Assembly: GCA_023213395.1 (NCBI GenBank)
Contig: CM041465.1
Coordinates: 172,863,741-172,927,740, forward strand
DNA: 64,000 nucleotides
Reading direction: 5' to 3'
Origin: Cycas panzhihuaensis
Taxonomy: Eukaryota > Cycadophyta
In this document: positions 34,383 to 44,683 of the stretch, piece by piece
Layout: each line of letters opens with the position of its first letter
How positions within the stretch are numbered: position 1 is the stretch's first letter
The notes under the pieces: model-generated
The model's input: only the letters and a program-made list of their open reading frames with translations
Told to the model about the DNA's origin: nothing
Database searches by the model: none
Made by a program: the position numbers and the translations under genes

Positions 34383-35656
34383 TTGGACGACTACAAGCAA
34401 GTATTCGAAGAATTGAAAGGATTGCCTCTAGCAAGAGAGACTCAGCACGCGATTGACTTAATTCCAGGAGCTGCGCTAGTAAACATAAGGCCATATAGGC
34501 ACCCCTACAACATGAGGAAAGAGATCGAGAGCATAATAGGGGAATTACTCGCACAAGGTTATAGCCAAAGCAGCATAAGCCCGTTCGCTTCACCAATGGT
34601 AATCAGTCCCAAGAAAGACGGGACATTCAGGATGTGCGTAGATTATAGAGGACTAAACAAATTGACCATAAAGAATAGATATCCAATCCTCAGGATTGAC
34701 GACTTACTAGATGAAATACATGGGGCAAAATATTTTTCTAAGATCGACCTTTGATCTGGATATCATCAGATTAGGATAAAAGAGGAAGACGTCCACAAGA
34801 TAGCTTTCAAAACTTATGAAGGATTATTCGAGTTCAAAGTGATGCCATTTGGCTTAACCAACACACTGGCAACATTTCAGGCTACCATGAATTCCACATT
34901 CAAGGAATTCTTAAGAAAATTCTTGCTAATTTTTTTCGATGATATCCTCATCTACAACAAAATATGGAACGAACATTTAGAACATCTAAGGTTAGTCCTA
35001 GAAGTTCTAGCAAAAAAATTATTCTTTGTCAACAAGAAAAAATGCTCGTTTGGTCAACAGGAACTCGAGTACCTGGGTCATATAATTACTCTAGAGGGAA
35101 TCAAGGTTGACCCCAAAAAGGTCCAAGCAATCGTTGAGTGGCCGACACCAAGAAACATCACGGAGGTTCGCAGTTTTCTACGAGCAGTAGGTTATCTCAA
35201 AAAATTCATAAAAGGGTATGCCAACATAGTAGCTCCATTAACGGACCTAATGAAGAAGGACACTTTCACATGGAACGAAGTGACCAACAATGCCTTTGAA
35301 GATCTTAAAGGCACTATGGTAAGAGCCCCAATCTTAACAACCCCGGATTTCTCAAAACCATTTATTCTGGAATGTGATGCATTGGGGTTTGGTATAGGAG
35401 TGGTCCTACTTCAAGATGAAGGGCCAATAGCATACGAAAGCAGGAAACTAAACAACAAAGAAAAGTTAAAGCCAATCTATGACAAAGAGATGTTGGCAAT
35501 AATGTATGCAACCCACCAATGGAGACGGTACTTACTTGGGAGCTCTTTTCAAGTACGGATAGACCACGACAGTCTCAAGTATTTCTTAAGTCAAAAGACA
35601 TTGTCAAACGAGCAACAAAAATGGTTGAGCAAATTACAATCATTTGACTTCTCCAT
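34383..35656 (+). pseudogene. pol: G2 reverse transcriptase and RNase H
   Basis: 34383-34754 covers the fingers ([34 protein letters not shown]), and after a TGA at 34753-34755 the palm continues, with 34839-35656 open. The polymerase box is FFDDILIYN (FFDD at 34932-34943), with both Asp kept. RNase H shows ILECDALGFGIG, YDKEMLAIMYA and VRIDHDSLKYF, so its catalytic D, E and D are present. The frame runs without a stop up to the G3 insertion, and the protein reading resumes in the correct frame after 42534 when G3 and one TSD copy are ignored. Confidence 0.92.
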
Positions 35657-36726
35657 TGATCCATTTTCGGATCTTTAAATTACTCTAAATACTTGTTTTT
35701 CATGTAAATGGTCTTTATGTAGTAGAAAATTGCCTTAAAAAGGCTTAATGATCTTCATTTAGTAGAAATATGCATTTAAAACACTTAAAAATGTAAAAAA
35801 AATGTATTTCTACAAGTGTAAAAAGGTGCTATAACTGCTACCAAGCTGTTATTAAGGTGCTACAACTACTACCAAGGTGTTACGCAAGTGCTACGGAGCT
35901 ACTACAGGCTACTACGGAGCTACTACAGGCTGCTACGCAGAAGTCAAAAAAACAGAAAAATAACAAAAACGGAAATGGTTTTGGCGGCACAAACGGTAAC
36001 CGTTTGGCACGAAATTTGAGGAGAAGGTGCGCACACGTGTCCTCTACGCATTTAAAGAGGAAAAACTCCAAAATAAAAGGATTTTGCCAAGATTTTACAA
36101 ACCGTTTTGAAAGCCGTTGGAAAACGAAAAAACGGAAATATCTCTCTCAAATGGAAACACTTTTAAGCGAAATTCGAGAGAGGAATCAGGGATCTCGGCG
36201 AGGATTTTTGGACGGAAAGAGAGGACACCATGACCCTAGGCAAAGACGGAGCAAGATTAAAGGAAAGCAGCAAGAAATCGACTTTCCGGAAGGAGAACAA
36301 CTCTAAGTGTGAAAACCTGCGTTGGGAGAGAACACAGCAGAAACGTAGCGGAAAAACCTGTTGCGGGGATCTGGAAAGAGCCCAGAAAATCGTAGCTGCA
36401 GCCAAGAAGAGAAGATAGCAAAGCGGCGGTCGGAAGAGGCGCTAGCGGTTTCTTCCTCACCAAAATGGGGTTTCGGTAACAAAGACCAAAAGCGGCTGCA
36501 GACTTGAGACGGAGGTTCCAACGAATGAGCGGCTCAAGGCGCCAGACTCTCATTATCTCTCTCCCAAAACACTGCAGCAGTCCCTTACATGCTCAACAGA
36601 GCACAAACAAAAGGATTTTTGTAAGAAAATTCCAATATCTTCAATTCTATGTAATAATATGTAAATTGTATCTGGATTTTGTTTCAATTGGTTAAGTTTT
36701 CACTTTCCCATTCAAGATTCAGATCA
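35657..36726 (+). repeat. 5' LTR of G3
   Basis: It pairs with 41443-42528. Shared landmarks: ATTTTCGGATCTTTAAATTA, the GTGCTAC-rich block near 35826-35935, CACACGTGTCCTCTACGCAT, and GTAACAAAGACC. Differences are scattered single changes and small indels in the CTAC-rich block. Apparent open frames in the LTR are present in both copies and are by-products of repeat and GA-rich content, not genes. Confidence 0.93.
35826..35940. repeat. Irregular CTAC-rich short repeats in the G3 5' LTR
   Basis: Short units around GTGCTAC, GGAGCTACTACAGGCTGCTAC and CTACCAAG repeat with variation. The matching block in the 3' LTR is 41612-41722, where the number of AAGGTGCTACC units differs, so slippage has altered it since insertion or during replication. 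Confidence 0.7.
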
Positions 36727-36733
36727 ATATTTT

Positions 36734-36745
36734 TGGTATCAGAGC
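36734..36745 (+). other. Primer-binding site of G3
   Basis: TGGTATCAGAGC, initiator tRNA-Met type, seven bases after the 5' LTR. Confidence 0.92.
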
Positions 36746-36835
36746 TAGTTTCTTGAAACCCTTGGGATTTTAAAGAAAAAGAAAGAAAAGAAAAGGAAAA
36801 AAAATCCTCTTGCTTTCATTGTAGAAGTTTTTTTT

Positions 36836-37560
36836 ATGAAAACTAGATACCAATATCTGTTAACGGGTGAACCTCTAACCGAGCCTCTGGAGAGAGAAAG
36901 AAAACAGCGAAGGAAAATGGCTGATTCGGAGCAGAAAATGGAGGAAAGATTCGTGAAAATGGAGCAGAACCTCGATAGGCTAACCCAGCTTGTGGCGCAG
37001 TTAGTTGCAACTTCTTCTTCAAGAGCAAAAGGCGTAAAGAAGGAAGAAGAAGAACCAATGAAAGAAAACACGAATGAAGAGTTGGTAGAAGACCAACAAG
37101 AAAATGATGAAGAAGATAACAATCCGGCAGTATTCACACATCCATTCAAGGTAGAGGCAAAACTTGAATTGCCCATCTATGATGGAACGTTGGATCTTTG
37201 AAAAATTAGATAATTAATTTGGACCAACTAGAAACTTATTTCTCCATTTATGGGTATAAAACCAGTGAAAATAACTTTTGCTAGGTTAAAATTATCTAAA
37301 CATGCATTAGTTTGGTGGAATGCATACATTAAATCCCATAATGTAAATGAAATCACTTGGCAACAGTTTAAAATCCTCATAAAGAAGCAATTCTATCCTA
37401 TTGGATATGAAGAGCAACAGAGGATTAAATGGCAATATTCAAGCGGGAAAGAGGCCAAAATGTCCAAGATTACACAACAATTTCAAAAGCAAAACATTGT
37501 GTTGGGCATCTCTTCTTGAGTAAAGACATGATCTTGAAGTATATTGGAGGGGCTGCACAA
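36836..37560 (+). pseudogene. gag: G3 gag, N-terminal part and capsid core
   Basis: 36836-37201 begins with a Glu/Lys-rich coiled coil (EQKMEERFVKMEQNLDRLTQ) and ends at LELPIYDGTLDL before a TGA. After two more early stops, 37250-37519 gives the capsid core (KITFARLKLSKHALVWWNAY, then ITWQQFKILIKKQFYP). This order, coiled coil then YDG and the Trp-Trp core, is that of plant gypsy gag. A frameshift near 37515 leads into the next frame. Confidence 0.85.
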
Positions 37561-38358
37561 GATATTCGGCCAAGAACTTCAACTATTTGAAGTCAAATCA
37601 CTCGTGAAACCCGACAAGAAAGCGATTGCCATAGAAAAGAGGAATAAGAAGGTTTATGCCGAAAGGAAAAGGTTTGCACCTCCAGAAGGTAGCAATAAAC
37701 CTACCCGAGGAATGAAGTTTCTAGGTAAAATTGGACAACAATCCATTAGAGGTTTTGGCAAGATGAAACAAGCCAATACCACCCAAATCAAAATCACTTG
37801 TACTCATTGCAAGCGAGTGGGTCACAGCGTAGAAGATTGTTGGTTTCTACACCCAGAGAAACGACCCAAGAACAAGGGGAAAAGTAAAGTTAAGACTGAA
37901 GGTAAAACTTTACTCAACTCTGTAAGTGATGAAAATGTTTGCGGCATTGAAGAAGCCAATGAGAAATTGATGCTCATGGCTAATGCGGAGCCTGGAGATA
38001 ACCATCAGCAAGTTGATCCAGAGATTAGAGAGGAGCTCTTCATGGTAAGAATCCAAGTGAAGCAAAGCATGGTTGATGCCATCTTTGATGGAGGAAGCCA
38101 AAAGAATTTAATCTCAGAAGCATTGGTAAAGCGGGATTAAAGATGCATGCACATCAAAACCATACCCTCTTGGATGGTTGCAAAAGATTCGAGTTGCGGG
38201 TTACTCACCAATGTAAGTTTAAATTTGCAATTTACGAAAAGTTCATTGATGAAGTTGAATATGAAGTAGTCCCTTTGGATGTTTGTCAAGTTGTGTTTGG
38301 CAGCCCATATCTCTATGATAGAGATGGAGTTCATCAGAGGAGGCTAAGAAAGATTTGA
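37544..38358 (+). pseudogene. pro: G3 gag C-terminus, CCHC knuckle and protease
   Basis: 37544-38140 contains the knuckle CTHCKRVGHSVEDC (CX2CX4HX4C, about 37798-37842), a Lys-rich linker, and the protease start MVDAIFDGGSQKNLISEALV with catalytic Asp in D-G-G-S, in place of D-S-G. A stop at 38138-38140 precedes the rest of the protease (38143-38358: EYEVVPLDVCQVVFGSPYLY, the G-x-P-W/Y-L strand). One stop and one frameshift break an otherwise complete pair of domains. Confidence 0.85.
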
Positions 38359-38643
38359 CTCATCAAGGACTCGAGATCATATCTAATCAATGCATCAAAG
38401 CCACAGAAGAAGATTTCTCTCATATCTTCCCAACAAGCAAAAAGATTAATTAATGCTTGTAGGAAGTTTGTGCTGCTGATGATAAAGCCAAAGGTGGAAG
38501 AAAACGAGCAAGTAGAGTCCTCAATACGAGCCTTTGGATAGGAAGCAAGTCTGGCCAGTTGAAGGCCTAAGGAATAGGTATAGTGAGGTATTCCAAGAGC
38601 CGAAAGGGCTGCCCCCTAAAAGGGCAATTGAACATGAAATCCG
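38359..38643. other. G3 linker between protease and RT
   Basis: Decayed coding linker. Reading pieces such as the Pro-Lys-Gly-Leu-Pro-Pro motif near 38600 (equivalent of the usual GLPP...) show it once joined protease and reverse transcriptase, but stops occur in all frames. Confidence 0.5.
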
Positions 38644-39807
38644 GTGATTCTTGATTCACCTTTGCGAATCTTAGTCTCTACGAAACTCGGTTTGGAGAAT
38701 GAAGAGATTAAGAGGCAGATTCAAGAACTCTTGGAACAAGGAGTGATTAAACCAAGTTGTTCCCCATGTGGATCACCTATTGTTTTGGTGCCCAAGAAAG
38801 ATGGAGGATGGAGAATGTGCATTGACTACCGAGCTTTGAACAAGATCACCATAAAGAATAGACATCCCTTACCGCGGATAGATGACTTGTTGGACCAGCT
38901 GCAGTCGGCAAGATATTTCAGCAAAATGGACCTGAAATCAGGTTACCATCAGGTTCGAATCCGAGAGGAAGATACTTGGAAGACAGCCTTCAAATCGAAG
39001 CAAGGATTGTTCGAATGGTTGGTGATGCCGTTTGGTTTGTGCAATGCACCTGCCATCTTCATGAGGTTGATGAATGAGGTATTAAGACCCTTCATTGATG
39101 ACTTTGTAATTGTTTATCTAGATGATATTTTGATTTTTAGCCAAACATGGGAGGAGCACCTCCAACATGTTGAGCACGTGCTCAAGGTTCTCCAAGAACA
39201 GCAGTTAAAACTAAATCTAAAGAAGTGCGAGTTTGGAAAGCAATCTCTCGTCTTCTTAGGTTTTGTGGTTGGAGGAGGAGAATTGAAGATTGACCCAGCA
39301 AAGATCAAAGTCATTCTCAATTGGCCCACACCTAAAACAACCACAGAGGTAAGAAGTTTCATTGGTGCATGTCAGTATTTAAGGAAATTTATTTTCAGAT
39401 TCTCTCAAATTGCAACACCTCTTCATGCATTGACGGGAGGACATACAAAATTTCATTGGGAGAATGAACAAGAAAAAGCTTTCAAGCTTTTGAAGCAGAA
39501 AATCTGTGAGACACTAGTACTAGCTTTACCCTCGCTACAGAAGCCATTTGAATTGGAGACTGATGCTTCAGGCTATGCCATGGGAGCAGTATTGAAGCAA
39601 GAAGGAAAACCGATAACTTACCATTCAGAGACATTCAATGGAGCTGTCATAAACTACCCAACTTACGATAAGGAGCTCTATGCATTGCACCAAGCAGTGA
39701 AGCATTGGAGACCCTATTTGTTGGGAAAAGAAGTGGTCATCCACATCGACCACAAGCCTTTGCAATTTTTGCAGACTCGGTCAAGTTGCGGCGGGCTAGG
39801 CACATGA
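38644..39807 (+). CDS. pol: G3 reverse transcriptase and RNase H, longest intact pol frame in the window
   Basis: An open run of 387 codons; 38644 is merely the first Met after an upstream stop at 38644-3, the true polyprotein started in gag. Motifs in order: CSPCGSPIVLVPKKDGGWRM (residues ~39-58), DLKSGYHQVRI, MPFGLCNAPAIF, polymerase box YLDDILIF (YLDD at 39115-39126, residues 158-161), LGFVVGGGELKIDP, WPTPKTTTEVRSFIGACQYL, and RNase H ETDASGYAMGAVL, YDKELYALHQAV, VIHIDHKPLQFL. All catalytic Asp and Glu of both domains are kept, so this segment could still encode an active enzyme in isolation. It ends by frameshift within the RNase H tail (TRSSCGGLGT). Confidence 0.93.
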   Translation: MILDSPLRILVSTKLGLENEEIKRQIQELLEQGVIKPSCSPCGSPIVLVPKKDGGWRMCIDYRALNKITIKNRHPLPRIDDLLDQLQSARYFSKMDLKSGYHQVRIREEDTWKTAFKSKQGLFEWLVMPFGLCNAPAIFMRLMNEVLRPFIDDFVIVYLDDILIFSQTWEEHLQHVEHVLKVLQEQQLKLNLKKCEFGKQSLVFLGFVVGGGELKIDPAKIKVILNWPTPKTTTEVRSFIGACQYLRKFIFRFSQIATPLHALTGGHTKFHWENEQEKAFKLLKQKICETLVLALPSLQKPFELETDASGYAMGAVLKQEGKPITYHSETFNGAVINYPTYDKELYALHQAVKHWRPYLLGKEVVIHIDHKPLQFLQTRSSCGGLGT

Positions 39808-40761
39808 AGTGGATGTCCTATTTGCGGCGGATTTCACATCGTGGTTAAATACAAGAAAGAGCAGCGAATAAGATTGCGAGACTTCTTTGTCGAGACCTCC
39901 TCAACAAGAAGGTAATTCCGGTTTGTTGGTAGCTATGCAATTTCAACCTTTACGCCATGATGAATATGTTGATTTGTATTTGAAAGATGAGGCATTCAAG
40001 CCTATCTTTGAGCGACTACTGACAAGGAAAAGTAGTTGCAGATTTCCGGTGAAAGATGGACTTCTTTGCAAGCAAGATAAGCTTTGCATTCCAAAGCATG
40101 CAGACGAATGAAGTGGATAAGAGAAGCTCACACCTCTCGAGTTGCGGGACACTTTGGAGTGGGAAGACGTTGCTAAATTTGCGGCGATGTATGTATTGGC
40201 CAAATATGCGACAAGATGTGACTACGATGAAATGCGAGGGTGTACATTATGTAGTACATCAAAGCCGCCAATAGGAAGTTTGGATTGTACATTCCACTTC
40301 CGTTCCATCACGGCCAAGTGGGAAAGTATCTCCATGGATTTCTTGGGAGGACTACCACAAACCAAAAATGGTATGGATTATTTGTTTGTTGTTGTTGATC
40401 GGTTCGATAAAATGGTGTTGTTGATTCCTGTAAGAAAACACATACGGTGAGAAGACATAGCTAGATTATTTTTCCAAAGATGTTTGGAAGTATTTTGGAC
40501 TTCCCAACTCAATCATTTCGATCGAGAGGCAGTGATTTTTGAGTCATTTTTGGCAAACACTTTGGGGAATGATGGATACTGAGCGAAAGATGAGCCTGAC
40601 TTTTCATCCTCAAGCAGACGGCCAGGTGAAATTGTCAACAGGACATTGATACGGTATTACGAGGATACAATGCCAAACATCCTAAGACTTGGGATGAAAG
40701 TCTCCCATACTTGCAATTTGCATTCAAGTAGCTATTCATAGCTCAACCCGTAAATCACCAT
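39808..40761 (+). pseudogene. int: G3 integrase, heavily decayed
   Basis: 39887-40111 holds the segment before the zinc domain (LLTRKSSCRFPVKDGLLCKQ, CIPKHADE). The H2C2 region is scrambled ([20 protein letters not shown] in one frame). The catalytic core starts at 40316 with [20 protein letters not shown] and [11 protein letters not shown], which has the first Asp. Later parts at 40440-40760 are in different frames with many stops; [11 protein letters not shown] around 40617 corresponds to the usual GQTE-VN-L with the catalytic Glu visible. No functional enzyme is possible. Confidence 0.75.
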
Positions 40762-41404
40762 TTGAGGTATGTTTGGGATTTACGCAAGTCCTTTCGATTT
40801 AGAATTTTTACGCTCAACTTTCTGCAGGAAATGGAAAGGAGGAAGAAGGAGATGAAAAGGCACAAAGATTCTTGGAAAGAATCGGGAAAATCCATCAACG
40901 AGGTTGAAGAGCGACTTCAAAAGTCTCAGCAGAGATACAAGCAACGCCATGATGCACATAGAACCGACCATTCCTTTAAGGAAGGAGATAGAGTTTGGTT
41001 GCACCTCGATGAAAAGATTGCAAGGTGAAGGCAAAAAGTTAAAGCCTTTACGATATGGTCCTTTTACAATTTTGAAGAAAATTGGGAAAAATGCTTTCCA
41101 GCTTGAACTTCCAAAATTCATGAAGATGTATTCCGTAGTGAATGTTGAGAATCTGAAGATGTTCAAGCCATCCATGTTGGATGAAGATGAAGACGGAGTT
41201 CCACTCTTACCAAACCCAGAGGAGTTGCGGATAGAGAAAGAGGAACCAATGCAAAATGATTGCATTCTTCAAAGGAAGCAGACCGAGACTCGAAGAGGCA
41301 TAATCGAATCCTTCAGAATTGCAGAGAAAGGACAAGTACCTAGCAAAGCAAAATGGTACAATAAGGAGATAGGGAAAATTAAATTCCCTCATCTACAACT
41401 ATGA
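40762..41404 (+). pseudogene. G3 integrase C-terminus, possible degenerate chromodomain
   Basis: Frame 40762-41028 gives a charged helix and FKEGDRVWLHLDEKI, the usual integrase C-terminal beta-barrel. After a frameshift, 40904-41404 continues with KLKPLRYGPFTILKKIGKNA, then the tail ILQRKQTETRRG, KGQVPSKAKWYNKEIGKI. The tail has the spacing of a chromodomain-like or CR-type targeting motif (I-x-x-R/K, then A-x-W), but key aromatic residues are not clear. It would steer insertion to particular chromatin. Confidence 0.6.
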
Positions 41405-41426
41405 AGTTCATGAGGACATGAACTCC

Positions 41427-41442
41427 TAAAAAATGGGAGTTC
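41427..41442 (+). other. Polypurine tract of G3
   Basis: TAAAAAATGGGAGTTC precedes the 3' LTR. The purine run AAAAAATGGGAG primes plus-strand synthesis. Confidence 0.75.
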
Positions 41443-42528
41443 TGATCCGTTTTCGGATCTTTAAATTACTCTAAATACTTGTTTTTCATGTAAATGGTCT
41501 TTATGTAATAGAAAATTGCCTTAAAAAGGCTTAATGATCTTCATTTAGTAGAAATATGCCTTTAAAAGGCTTAAAAATGTAAAAAAAATGTATTTCTACA
41601 AGTGTAAAAAGGTGCTATAACTGCTACCAAGCTGCTATTAAGGTGCTACAACTACTACCAAGGTGCTACCAAGGTGTTACGCAAGTGCTACGGTTGCTAC
41701 GGAGCTACTACAGGCTGCTACGCAGAAGTCAAAAAAACGGAAAAATGACAAAAATGGAAATGGTTTTGGCGGCACAAACGGTAACCGTTTGGCACGAAAT
41801 TTGAGGAGAAGGTGCGTACACGTGTCCTCTACGCATTTAAAGAGGAAAAACTCCAAAATAAAAGGATTTTGCCAAGATTTTACAAACCGTTTTGAAAGCC
41901 GTTGGAAAATGGAAAAACGGAAATATCTCTCTCAAATGGAAACGCTTTTAAGCGAAATTCGAGAGAGGAATCCGGGGGATCGCGACAGGGATTTTTGATA
42001 GGAAAGAGAGGACGCCGCAGCCCTAGACGCAGCACGGAGCAAGATTCAAGGAAAGCAGCAAGAAATCGACTTTCCGGAAGGAGAACGACTCTAAGTGTGA
42101 AAACCTGCGTTGGGAGAGAACACAGCAGAAACGCAGCATAAAAACCTGTTGCGGGGATCTGGAAGGAGCCCAGAAAATCGTAGCTGCAGCCAAGAAGAGA
42201 AGACAGCAAGAGCAGCAGTCCCAGAAGAGACGCTAGCCAGTTTCTTCCTCACCAAAATGGGGTTTTTGGTAACAAAAGACCAAAAACGGCTTTGCAGACT
42301 TCGAGACGGAGGTTCCAGCGAATGAGCGGCAGCTCAAGGAGCGCCCAGCTCTCATTATCTCTCTCCCAAAACACTGCAGCAGTCCCTTACATGCTCAACA
42401 GAGCACAAACAAAAGGATTTTTGTAAGAAAATTCTAATATCTTCAATTCTATGTAATAATATGTAAATTGTATCTGGATTTTGTTTCAATTGGTTAAGTT
42501 TTCACTTTCCCATTCAAGATTCAGATCA
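41443..42528 (+). repeat. 3' LTR of G3
   Basis: Starts TGATCCGTTTTCGG and ends AGATCA, followed by the target duplication TCCAT. Partner of 35657-36726; slightly longer through indels in the CTAC-rich block and near 42200-42330. Confidence 0.93.
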
Positions 42529-42533
42529 TCCAT

Positions 42534-43880
42534 AGTATACAAAAAGGGCAAAGACAATGTAATAGCAGACGCCCTTTGAAGGATTCCAGAAGAAGGTCAC
42601 GAACAATGGGCAATACAAGCAATATCAGTAGTCACTCCAACATGGCACGAGATAATAAAGGAAGAATACAACAACAATCCGAAATACAAGCAATTAATGG
42701 ACAGAACAAGTGAAGATCAAACTGGCTTATATAAAATACCGAAAGGAATAATACTGAGAAAAGGGAAGATTTGTATCCCAAGGAAATCAACACTAAGGGA
42801 CATAGTATTGCAAGAGGCTCACTCCACACCTCTGGCAGGTCACAAGAGGACCAACAAGACTTATAGAAAGATAAGAGCTTCTTTTTATTGGAAGGGCCTA
42901 AAAACAAACATTCAAAAATTTGTGGCAGAGTGCGATACCTACCAAAGAAACAAGATCGAATGCATAAGAACACCTAGATTACTCCAACCATTGCCAATTC
43001 TAGAGCAAAAATAGGATGAAATCTCCATGGACTTCATAACAGGGCTACCTTCCTTAAAAGGAAAAGATGCAATTTTGATCATAGTAGATTGCTTTACAAA
43101 ATATGGCCACTTCAGGGGTTTGAAATCAACAGCTAAGACCAACGACATCGCAGATCTATACATGAAGGAGATCCATCGTTTACATGGGTTTCCAAAAGCA
43201 ATCATAAGTGATTGTGACCCAAAATTTACTAGCAAAATTTGGCAGGATCTCTTCAAAGTCGCAGGCACGAAACTGAGGATGAGCACAACTTACCACCCGC
43301 AAACTGACAGGCAAACAGAAATCGTCAATAAGTGCTTAGACCAACAAAAACACTGTCACCGTTGGCTACACTTAGTAGAATGGTGGTACAACAACACCTA
43401 TCATTCCTCAGCAAAGATGACACCCTTCCAGGCTTTATACGAGTATCAGCCACCCTCGCTACTAACCTGGAATAGACCATCAAAAGTCCACTCAATCGAG
43501 GAACATCAAAAACAAGCAGAAGAGACCATCGACAGGTTAAAGGATAATCTAGCAATGGCACAAAATAGGATGAAGCAACAGTCTGATAAAAAACATTCCA
43601 AGAGAAAATTCGAAGTTGGGGACTTGGTTTTCTTGTGGCTCCAGCCATACAAACAAGCTTCACTACATAAGACAAGCAATAAAAAGCTCACGCCCAGATA
43701 TTTTGGTCCCTATGAAATCACCGCCAAGATAGGTGAAGTTGCATATCAATTAAGACTAACTGAAGGTGCAAAGATCCACAACGTCTTCCGTGTTTCTTGT
43801 CTAAAAAAGAAAGTTGGCGAGAAGATAGTTCCACAATCCAACATACTAGAGCTTAACGAAGAAGGAAAGATGACATTGGA
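42534..43880 (+). pseudogene. int: G2 integrase
   Basis: Continues G2 pol after the G3 insertion, starting with VYKKGKDNVIADAL and a stop near 42577. Zinc domain: EAHSTPLAGH...KFVAECDTYQRNK at about 42818-42957, where the second Cys of C-x-x-C is Tyr. One TAG at 43012-43014 splits it from frame 43027-44031, which has the core ISMDFITGLP, IIVDCFTKYGHF (first Asp), AIISDCDPKFTSKIWQDLF (second Asp) and YHPQTDRQTEIVNKCL (Glu), so the D, D and E are kept. Then WVEWWYNNTYHSS-type helix and the barrel DLVFLWLQPYK. Largely intact but with a changed zinc ligand. Confidence 0.92.
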
Positions 43881-44031
43881 GCCCGAAGGAATCTTACAAA
43901 CCCACACCCGAGTGCTTAGGAGTAGACAAATCAGAGAACACCTGATCAAATGGAAGGACTTGGACATTGAAGATGCCACATGGGAGAAAGATGAATGGTT
44001 AAAACAATTTCCGAACCTACCAATGCTTTGA
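43881..44031 (+). CDS. G2 integrase C-terminal chromodomain
   Basis: The end of the 334-codon frame 43027-44031 reads LEPEGILQTHTRVLRSRQIR, EHLIKWKDLDIEDATWEKDE and WLKQFPNL. This is the chromodomain pattern: I-L-x-x-x, then hLhKWK-L-x-xxx-ATWE and a final helix. In chromoviruses it binds histone marks and directs integration into heterochromatin. The reading frame through the chromodomain has no stop. This is the feature that defines G2 as a chromovirus. Confidence 0.9.
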
Positions 44032-44048
44032 GGGCAAAGCACAGTTTC

Positions 44049-44064
44049 ATTGGGGGGGGGGTCT
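44049..44064 (+). other. Polypurine tract of G2
   Basis: A run of about ten G (TTGGGGGGGGGGTCT) lies immediately before the 3' LTR start TGAAGC at 44065. Long G runs here are usual for plant chromoviruses. Confidence 0.8.
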
Positions 44065-44513
44065 TGAAGCAACCCTGTTTTAAGTCTGGCCAACTTCTAA
44101 TTGTAGTTTTGGGTGTATCTTTTATCTCTTTGGCCGACTTCTATTATTCCAATTGGTGTGCCTATAAATAGGGACACTTGGGGGTCATTTGATCATCATT
44201 GTGTGCAGGTATTCCTCTCCAATTTCAGCCTTTGGCAAGTGCAGAATTTCAACCTTAGGGCTGCATTTTTTTAGGAGGATCCTTGCCTCGAAGGGCTCGA
44301 CGAACTTTATAGGTGTATTGGTACCTTTTTGATCATCTATTTGTATTTTGATTGCAATTTGATCTTAATTTCAACAGTTGTGCTTTGATTTATATTTGTT
44401 ATACATTTGATCTAGATATTTTCATACAAGGAAATTGCTATTTGAGTTTTGTTTTCTGTAAATTGGCTACGTTTTGCTCCATTTTGTATCATTTTGGTGA
44501 AAGAATCACTACA
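44065..44513 (+). repeat. 3' LTR of G2
   Basis: Partner of 32163-32632. TATAAATA is at 44163-44170. It ends ACTACA followed by the perfect target duplication TTTCA. Confidence 0.93.
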
Positions 44514-44518
44514 TTTCA

Positions 44519-44678
44519 CCTACTAAATGACCAATAACCTTTTAACTTCTTAACAATATTATAATATGTGACCCTTAGACCCTAACATAATACTTAGGAC
44601 CACAATATTATTGACTCTAAAACTCAACTTACACCTAAATACATTAAACATTTACACATTAAACATTATCTTCTAACA
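44519..44678 (-). repeat. 5' LTR of C1, second part
   Basis: The continuation of 31915-32162 after G2. It matches the left C1 LTR from CCTACTAA to the end TCTAACA, followed by the right target duplication ATGAG (44679-44683). Confidence 0.9.
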
Positions 44679-44683
44679 ATGAG

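Larger units (their letters stand above)
35657..42528 (+). mobile_element. Ty3/gypsy element G3, innermost of the nest
   Basis: G3 is inserted in the pol gene of G2 with a perfect target duplication TCCAT (35652-35656 and 42529-42533). Its LTRs are 1070 and 1086 bp, begin TGATCC and end AGATCA. Order: initiator-Met primer site, gag, CCHC knuckle and protease, reverse transcriptase and RNase H with YLDD, decayed integrase, a possible chromodomain-like tail and polypurine tract. Being innermost it is the youngest of the four nested elements, and its LTRs are visibly the most alike. The integrase region is nevertheless the most damaged gene in it. Confidence 0.93.
32163..44513 (+). mobile_element. 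Ty3/gypsy chromovirus G2
   Basis: G2 lies in the right LTR of C1 with a perfect target duplication TTTCA (32158-32162 and 44514-44518). LTRs begin TGAAGC and end ACTACA. Order: primer site TGGTATCAGAGC, gag with one knuckle, protease, reverse transcriptase, RNase H, integrase with C-terminal chromodomain, polypurine tract. The chromodomain and the CFKCGGKWNREHQC knuckle place it among plant chromoviruses. Its own length without G3 is about 5.5 kb, normal for the group. G3 splits it between RNase H and integrase. Few stops and long open runs suggest a younger insertion than G0. Confidence 0.93.
27689..44678 (-). mobile_element. Non-autonomous copia-like LTR element C1, minus strand
   Basis: C1 is inserted 16 bases before the end of the G0 3' LTR. 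Both its LTRs read TGTTAAAC...TAGCA/TAACA on the plus strand; the target 5-mers are GTAAG (27684-27688) and ATGAG (44679-44683), each one change from the uninterrupted GTGAG. Orientation is minus: a reversed initiator-Met primer site lies left of the right LTR, and a reversed polypurine tract lies right of the left LTR. Its own length without G2 is about 4.6 kb. The 3.8-kb interior has a copia-type gag but no readable protease, integrase or reverse transcriptase, so it must have moved with enzymes from another element. Confidence 0.85.

Noticed and set aside
35857-36418. Plus-strand ORFs in the G3 LTR (149 and 62 codons), and their partners at 41663-42141
   Set aside because: They occur in both LTR copies, are GA-rich, differ in frame between copies, and match no retroelement or host protein; LTR content explains them.
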